From assembly GCA_001642005.1 (NCBI GenBank), contig LWCA01000467.1, forward strand, positions 1 to 26,775: 26,775 nt of DNA, given 5' to 3'. Each line of letters begins with the position of its first letter. Within the stretch, counting starts at the first letter, position 1. Below are positions 20,240-26,775 of the stretch, piece by piece. The translations under genes were made by a program, and so were the position numbers. Source of the stretch: Intoshia linei (taxonomy: Eukaryota > Orthonectida > Rhopaluridae). Below the pieces are notes generated by a model. The model saw only the letters and a program-made list of their open reading frames with translations. It was not told the origin of the DNA and searched no databases.

Positions 20240-23200
20240 TGGATAGATTACGGATTAAAAAAAATTCAAATATTTCGACGAAAAACGGTTTTACAAAATC
20301 TAAATATAATGAGCGCTCTTGAGATGATTCAGTAAGCCTTACTGAATTAAATTCTAGAACTTTGTTCATTTTTGGAAAAAATGGTAATTTTGGGTTTTGA
20401 CCATGAAGATGTAAGTTTCTGAGGTTGAAATTTACGGCAATATTAGTGATCTGCGTCTATGATATATAGGTTCTTTTAATTTTTATGTCTAATTTTATTG
20501 TTTAAAAAAAGGAAAAAAGGAGCTTTTGACTCTGAAGAACCCAATTTCTGAAAATCATATTTACGATAATGCATCACTCTTGAAAACCTTTATTAGAAAT
20601 AAGGTTTTTTCAATTTTAGCATTGTGAATTTTTTAAATAAACGGTAACAGACTCTCACATGCAGACATTCTATTTCATATCAGTAAATAATAAATTCAAA
20701 AAATTATTTACACATTGTAATAATTGTAAACATTTATCATCTGATTAATATTTATTTTTTAAATTTTTGAGCGTTGTTCTGTGTTATTATTATACTGTAG
20801 TCTCAATTAAATTAAATAAGTGGGTATCCGGTGACGAATTTAGTCTCTTGAAATTACTCACAGTTCTTATTTAGAATTTTATTTGATTTAATATAGACTA
20901 TTAAAAATGATTACAAAGCGACAACAAATGATGTTACAGGTTCTATGGAATCATCAAATACCGCTATTGAAAACCAACATAAAACCTTTTTCCGAAATTT
21001 TCTCAACAATATATACAGGATGTTTAATGTAATCATTTATTGATTTCGCATTTTTTGTAGTAAATTGTAGTAGTATTTACATTAATTTTCTAATGCGTAT
21101 TCGAATTACCACTGGAATTATAACTAACTAGCTTGACTGTTTTGTATTACGTACAAATAGTATCTAGTTCTGCCGAGGGCGGACTTATATAATTCTACCA
21201 AAAAAATAAATTCACATAATGTCAATAATAAAATAATAATTAAAAATGCTACTCATTATTAACAATCATTTAAACAAGTCATTCCTAAACTTGAATTTCA
21301 CATTAACTTTTCATTTAAAATGAATTATTCCCACTTAATTTTATTTGGTTAGCATTTTTGTATAGAATTTTTAAAACAATTTTTGTGATCCCATTTATTT
21401 AATTTATTAGAGATAATGAATGTATAATCTTAAAAATAAAGCCAAAATAGTAAATCCTAAATATTGTTAAAATAGCTTAAATTCCATAAAAAATAAAATT
21501 GTAAAAAACCTGTATATTCAGTATCTGCTTTCGATGAGTAAAAAATATCAATTTCAATAATTAACGGAAGCAGCAGTTTAAAAACATATTTCGGATGAAT
21601 TTTATCAACATGCAAAGCATTCAAATACAAAATACAAAAATGATAATAACAAAGTTGTACTTTTAGTTGCTGTAGTTTTAAAATAAATTTCGTAAAATTT
21701 TTTCAAAATGAGAATTTGAGATTTAAAAATTGCGTAGCAATGAAAAAAATTCCGAAGGAATGAATTATATAGATTTTCACACATATTTCTTTATTGGAAA
21801 TCTGTAGACGTTCAATGCACATTTTTTTTGAATTCGTAGGATCAGTATTTATATTTTAAATTTTTATTTTAATTGAAATATTTGAAAATAAAAAATAATT
21901 TTTCACCGGGAATGCGTAGATTTCTGGGGTTGAAATTTTGTATTTATATCAACTGGAATAAGCTCTACAGATAATCCTTTTTTTTAATTTTCGAACAGTT
22001 AATAATTTCACATTTTTTGTTTTTATACAATAGTTTCGAATAAAAAAAAATGAATACTAACATGATTTTTTGATCGGGAAGGCGTCAATTCAGATTAAAA
22101 TTTTTTTTGTGTGTTAACAGCATACAACTGTACCACATGTAATTTTTTTTAAATTTAAATTTATGATAATGTTTATGATTTTAATATCTGTATCAGAGTG
22201 TATATTTTTTTAAATTCTCAAACTCGTTTGATTTCCAAAAAAAGGATAAGTGGGGTTTTTGACCAGTAAGATGTGAGTTTTGGAAGTTTATCTTACTTTC
22301 ACCCGACAAAAACTGTAATAAAAATGCGGACTTTATAAAATTCTAAGACTCTTAGTTATTGAAATAAACGATAACACACTCAGACAAACAAAGAATTTTA
22401 TATTTAAACAAAAGGCAAATTGGGTTTTTGACAATAAACGTATTATAATTGTGTTTTTTTAATTCTACGACTGTTAATTTTTTAAATATACTGCAACACA
22501 CAGAAATGTAATGTTATATAAGTAAAAGATGAAATGATCTGGTTTGCACATGAATATTTTTTAATTTTAATACTACAAAATCTGTTAAATTTATAAAATT
22601 TAAATTTTTAGTTTATTTATGGCGATTTGGAGCATATTATTGATCATGATGGTAAACAAACGGCAATTAAATTGCTAAAATCATTCTTCTCCTTTGTAAT
22701 TATTGAATTTTTGTATACTAAATTTTAACTTTATTCTAATGGCCCGTCAATGGGTGCATAAAATTAAGAGATTAAATAATATAAAATAAAATTAAAATTC
22801 ACTATCCATTGTTTAATCCAGCACGCTGCAGCGATTTCCAAACTAACCCTTCTGGAGCAAAAAATTTCAGTCACCATAACAAAGTTTTCTAACATTACCT
22901 ATTCATTTACAATATTAGGCCCGTCATATGGCATTGGTGCTAATATATTCTTATACAGAATAAATTGACATCCGATGTCTATATACAATTATATTTTAAT
23001 AGGTACAATGCAATGAATATTTTGAATATTATTTAAACAGTTGCAGTAATTTATTTAACAGTGCTCCAGCCTCCAAAAACGAAATGATTGAAAATAAATT
23101 TCAAAATATGATTGAAAAAATAAAGCCTATCATGACCAGGGATATTTTTATTTATGTTATTTTCGACAAAGTTTGTGTTTGGTTGATATTTCAAATTTTT

Positions 23201-24668
23201 TAAATATATTAATCTTAGGAAATTCAATTGCAAGAAATGGGAATATATTATACACAATTTCCTTGTCATTTATAGTGACAAGTATAGGTAAATTATATTC
23301 ACATTTTAAATCGTAATTATCTTAATTTCTTTATATGCTGAATTAATATAAAATTAAATATTCATTTTTACACTGTTTGGGGAATTGTGTAATATTTGCT
23401 TGTAAAATTAAAAAAAAGGGTAATTTTTGGTTTTGGCCCTGAAGATATAATTTTTTTAAATTTAAATTTATGATTTTAAAATCCGCATCAGCGTATATAT
23501 TTTTTTAAATTCTCCAACTCGTTTGATTTTCAAAAGGAGAGAAAACTGGGGTTTTTGACCCGTAAGATGTGAAATTGGGAGGTTAAAATTTATCTTATTA
23601 TACGTCCCGGAAAAAACTGTAATTGAAATATGGTCTTTTAAAAATTTTAAGACTGGTGTTTAAATCAATAAAGTGGAACACACACACACAAACAAAAATC
23701 CCGCAGCATATTATATAAGTTAGGATATATAGGGTATTTTTAGAGAAGAAAAATTTAATGAATTACACTTAAATTGGCGTAATACGGAATGTGAATCTTA
23801 TTTATATAAAATTAAAACCATTTCTATATTTTTTGGTAATTATTTAAATTTAAGGATTATAATCAATTATGGATTAAATATGAATATTATTTCTGTTATA
23901 TATTAGTTACCCTTTGAGGAACATTGCTTTATTTTAAAATTCCCAAATTAAATTTAACTTATTGTAAAATTCTTAATTCCCTATACCAAGGTGGTCCAAA
24001 CATATGGCGATAGAGAGCCAAAAACTAAATTTTACAAATTTCGCGGGCAGCAACATGAAAAAAAATTACACATTAAATTATTTCATCATTGTTGCAGATA
24101 TTTCATTAATTTAAGAAGTTGAGAATAATTAGTATACAATTAAGACAGAATTATTTCTAAAAAAATATTAATTCTAGTTAATTATGATATTTCTGTAAAT
24201 TAATGTTTATCAAACGCTGATATCGTTGCTATACAAAATTTTATTAAATCATCAAATTTTTATTGATTAACATGTAAATTATTATATCAAGCATCAAATT
24301 TGACAATATTTCTCAATATAGAACATAAATTTAAGTTTTCTCAGAAATTACAATATTGACAAATGAGAGATACAAATACTGTACTTTATTATAATATTTA
24401 GGTTTTGATGAGACAAATGATAAATTGACAATATCATCATTATTTCAATTAATTAAATGTGCAGCTAAAGATATTTATGATTTTCATAAAAGTACACCTC
24501 TTAATTTGGAAAAAAAGTAATTCAAATTAAAGTAAATTATCTGCGATGGGTGAGTCTATGTGTAATCTAATACAATTTCATTGAAATTTATTCAAATTAG
24601 GGCCACAATTGTCAAAAAGTCAATCACATTTTAACCGTTTTATGGCAAATTTATCAGAAAAACAATAA
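20240..24668 (+). CDS. Unidentified multi-exon gene, possibly disabled
   Basis: Exon model: 20240-20331, 20897-21028, 22612-22712, 23041-23170, 23219-23264, 24402-24516, 24533-24549 and 24601 to the TAA at 24666-24668; all junctions keep phase. The peptides look protein-like: DRLRIKKNSNISTKNGFTKS, VTGSM then NTAIENQHKTFFRNFLNNIY, YGDLEHIIDHDGKQTAIKLL, APASKNEMIENKFQNMIEKI then TRDIFIYVIFDK, EIQLQEMGIYYTQFP, and FDETNDKLTISSLFQLIK then IYDFHKSTPLNLEK. Acidic and polar residues favour this frame over its shadows. No family was recognised. Oddities: an in-frame TGA at 20320-20322, three codons before the first donor; a 48-nt intron (23171-23218); a weak donor at 23265; and a 16-nt intron (24517-24532) needed to link the last exons. 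The 21128 and 25797 hairpin tips bracket exons 3 onward. Exons are individually more secure than the joined model. Confidence 0.45.
20370..20896. repeat. Degenerate copy of the CTAG-hairpin element interior
   Basis: The stretch from GGTAATTTTGGGTTTTGACC to about 20700 resembles interior blocks of the long-TIR family: a TTTTTAAATAAACGGTAACA run like that near 17215, and a 'gggttttgacc..gaagat' block like that near 23425. No tip is attached. It lies in the first intron of the unidentified gene. Confidence 0.5.
23430..23720. repeat. Second interior block of the long-TIR family
   Basis: Contains AAATTCTCCAACTCGTTTG, GGGGTTTTTGACCCGTAAGA and an (AC)n run (23677-23688). It matches 22196-22400 in the same orientation and 8476-8690 in reverse complement. 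The reverse copy has the complementary (GT)n run, showing that both arms carry this block. Confidence 0.85.
23721..24401. other. Intron with a hAT-like terminus
   Basis: CAAGGTGGTCCAAACATATG at 23987 followed by TTTCGCGGGCAGCAAC has the look of a hAT left end. No matching target duplication was found. Otherwise AT-rich, without exons. Confidence 0.4.
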
Positions 24669-25796
24669 TTGTTAAATTTCGTTGTTACAGCGAAATGTAT
24701 TATCAATCTGCAAAATCTTCCCAAGAATGTGCCATAAAATAGTCAAAAAACGGTGGCCCTAGTTGAAATATATAAATAATTTATTTTCAAAAACTTTATT
24801 ATTTAACAATATTATTATATACACTGATATATGGTTTCTATTGCAACCTCGTAATAGAAAGTAATAATTCTCGCACTGCAGTGCATAGAAAGTTAATTGA
24901 TGTTCTCATATGAACCAATGAAAATGAAGAATTCTTCTCACTAAACTATAAATGATATTTTCATTTTCACCTTATCTATTTATGAAACTATTTGACTTAC
25001 CCGTTGGTTGGCAACTCTTGACTAGAAATACAAATTTAATAAAATTTGAGATTCAGTCGATTATTTGTATACAAAAATAAAATAATTAAATTTAACTAAC
25101 AGGGCTTACCAGACAACTATTAGGTGGGCGCATTCGACCCGCGGGTCGTAGTTTGCCCATCCCTGATGTATTGGTACGATTTCTACTAATTCTACATAAA
25201 TTTTAAAATCTGAATGACTCGGCTCTTATGAAAATGGCAAGTTTTGCAACATTATAATCATGTTGAAAACTGCTTCGTCAACAATATTTATAATCTATTA
25301 AAACAAACCCTTAATTTAATCATACAGATTTTAAAATAATGATGAATAAATCCTCAACATTATCATAAATTTCAATTTCAAAAAGGTATATCTTCAATTT
25401 AAAAAAATATCACAATTAATTAATTAATAGTGTGCATTCCAACAATATAATTAAACATTTGTTTAAAAAATTGTTGGAATTGGTAATTATATTTTTGTAA
25501 TGCACCATACAGATTTTTACAGTTAAAATACATAAAAAGTTTAAGTTAAGTTAATCCTTCATGTTAAAAAAAGCAACTTAATAATTACTTTTTGTTTTAG
25601 TAAATAATTTCATTAAACATTGTAAATTCAAAACAAAAAATTGGAACCTATTTATTGTCCAAAAATTTTAAAATAAAAATTGCCTTGACACGTTCGGGAA
25701 TCACTCCTGTAAAAGATTGGTAATAGTGAATGGTAGAATTTTTATGTAAGATTTTATTTATTGTGGCAAAATTAAAAAATTCCGCTCTCGGCATAG
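24669..25796. other. Gap with a hAT right end
   Basis: GACCCGCGGGTCGTAGTTTGCCCATCCCTG-type sequence ending at 25165 is a hAT terminus of the same kind as those near 11110 and 20233. An alternative last exon for the preceding gene (acceptor TTGTTACAG, then NVLSICKIFPRM or NLQNLPKNVP) starts near 24692. Nothing else is supported. Confidence 0.4.
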
Positions 25797-25950
25797 CTAG
25801 GTGATGTTTGTATAAAGTACAAAACTGCCAAGCTAGTTAGTTATTTTAATCCTAGAATTTTAGAAAAAGTAATTATTAGAATTTTGTCCAGTTTACCCAC
25901 AAAATAAATCAACATCATGCATTTGCTTATTTTTGTATTCTGAGACAACA

Positions 25951-26124
25951 CTATACCATTTCACTATCAATATGATAATAATTACAACCGATGTTCACAT
26001 TGAAACCAATTTCTACCACATGGCTTGTAATTCTTATCACATTGACAAAACTTTATTCCATTTTGAATTTAGCTATTATCACATCGGTTGTAATTATTAT
26101 CATATCGATAGTGAAATGGTATAG
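25951..26124. repeat. Foldback repeat with 44-bp arms
   Basis: 25951-25994 and 26081-26124 are reverse complements with one mismatch in 44, separated by 86 bp. The outer ends are CTATACCATTTCACTATC and GATAGTGAAATGGTATAG. The loop holds further TATCACATYG motifs in both halves. Open frames across it (25933-26185) encode only the repeated YYHI/YHID-like pattern and are by-products of the repeat. Likely a foldback MITE; a long-hairpin RNA is possible. Confidence 0.85.
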
Positions 26125-26483
26125 AGATGGTTACACCTTCAAATACTTTAACAAGTATATTTACAATTTTTATTTAATTTTTTGAAATTTCTTTCGTATT
26201 TTGTTATCTGTTACAACAATATTTACTTATATATTTTATATTTAATGTATTTATAATTAGAAATAATTTTATATATTAGAAATTCTTCATCTCTAAATAT
26301 TTACTTAAAAATAACAAAATTGAAGAAAGAAACACTTTATTATATCAAATACAGTAGTTTGGATAGTATTTCAAAAACGTATATTAGAGAAATTAATATA
26401 ATTAATTATTATCAAAATTATTTTAAAAGGTTTATATTTTTTGAATATATGTTATACAAAGAATATAGTATAAGTATAATGTA
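26125..26483. other. Non-coding gap
   Basis: Highly AT-rich with many stops in all frames. No exon, repeat or motif was picked out. Confidence 0.5.
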
Positions 26484-26775
26484 CTAGGTTGGCTGTTTTT
26501 ACGTAGTACATAACAGCACCTAGTTCTGCCGAGGGTACATTTTTATTCTACCAAAAAAATAAATTCATGTTGAAAATCTAACTTAAAAATCATACTATTC
26601 ACTATTATCAATCCTTTAAAGGAGTGGTTCCCAAACTTGTTTCAGGTGGAACCATCATATCACATTACTTTTTACTTTAACTCTAATACTACCAGAAAAA
26701 TTTTTCAAATTTTTTGGCTTCGATTTTTCCAAAAATTTGGGAAGTTAATACATACTTGTCTATTTTTCACCATAT
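26484..26775 (+). mobile_element. CTAG-hairpin element, left end, running off the window
   Basis: The tip 26484-26523 is followed by family left-arm sequence (TTTTTATTCTACCAAAAAAA, then TTCCCAAACTTGTTTCAGGTGG). That block is shared with 16801 and, in reverse complement, with about 8985-9005. The arm sequence near the tip is almost identical to the copy at 16660. The hairpin centre is inverted relative to the seven other copies. The right end lies outside the window. Confidence 0.85.

Larger units (their letters stand above)
21128..25836. mobile_element. Paired CTAG-hairpin tips enclosing exons (possible 4.7-kb element)
   Basis: The left tip 21128-21167 and right tip 25797-25836 are inverted and share the variant CTAGCTTG start. 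The inverted match extends 8 bp outside them (ATAACTAA left, TTAGTTAT right), which favours one element. The left arm runs from 21168 to about 22530, collinear with the copies at 6794 and 16660. A second block of the same arm appears at 23430-23720, same strand. Only about 150 bp of right arm precedes 25797. Exons of the unidentified gene at 22612-24668 fall between the tips. Either the tips belong to separate insertions in introns and flank, or a large composite has enclosed host exons. Confidence 0.5.

Noticed and set aside
23987-25165. Single 1.2-kb hAT element
   Set aside because: The ends look like hAT termini, but the flanks (CCCTATAC and ATGTATTG) do not match and a coding exon (24402-24516) lies between.
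25933-26185. Two overlapping open frames with YYHI/YHID repeats
   Set aside because: They translate a foldback repeat; the pattern follows from the DNA symmetry.
1-26775. CRISPR arrays, bacterial operons or phage genes
   Set aside because: No regularly spaced identical repeats and no prokaryotic gene structure; introns and animal transposons dominate.

Overview
The window is eukaryotic, almost certainly animal, nuclear DNA. It is very AT-rich, its recognisable genes are split by GT-AG introns, and long stretches consist of decayed cut-and-paste transposons (hAT, Tc1/mariner and a long-terminal-inverted-repeat family). A Caskin-type tandem SAM protein, an ELL elongation-factor domain and ZBED5-like hAT transposase relics point to a metazoan. 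Several introns are only 34-50 nt. Together with the fast-evolving proteins this suggests a compact or parasitic lineage (some flatworms and myxozoans would fit), but the species cannot be named from the sequence.

Layout. 1-200: one copy of a dispersed repeat. 368-1029 (+): a three-exon gene for a small secreted protein. 1063-3776: hAT debris, with a BED-finger fragment and a longer ZBED5-like transposase pseudogene, both on the minus strand. 4068-6730 (+): a seven-exon ELL-like gene. 7162-7676 (-): the last two exons of an NDUFA13 (GRIM-19) gene, with a frameshift and no visible 5' half. 10190-12159 (+): the 3' part of a Caskin-like gene. 12629-14596: second copy of the dispersed repeat, then a hAT 3' end, then a complete but dead Tc1/mariner element. 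15644-16628 (+): 3' end of an unidentified coiled-coil-type gene. 16660-20233: transposons, some nested, with clean target-site duplications. 20240-24668 (+): a probable multi-exon gene of unknown function. The rest is transposon sequence.

The most unusual structure is a 40-bp terminal hairpin module that begins and ends with CTAG. It occurs eight times in strictly alternating orientation (4514, 6794, 9107, 16660, 17342, 21128, 25797, 26484). It forms the tips of a transposon family with long inverted repeats. In one copy (26484) the centre of the hairpin is inverted relative to the other seven. Two of the paired copies enclose host exons (the NDUFA13 fragment and most of the unknown gene), so gene capture should be tested. 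A second notable case is a hAT insertion whose target-site duplication contains the 3' splice site of the exon it abuts (20234-20241).

No gene here has an obvious functional partnership with a neighbour. The recognised products (transcription elongation, respiratory complex I, synaptic scaffold) are unrelated. Exon models were made by eye from splice signals, phase and homology and have no transcript support. Those for ELL, Caskin-like and NDUFA13 are the firmest.
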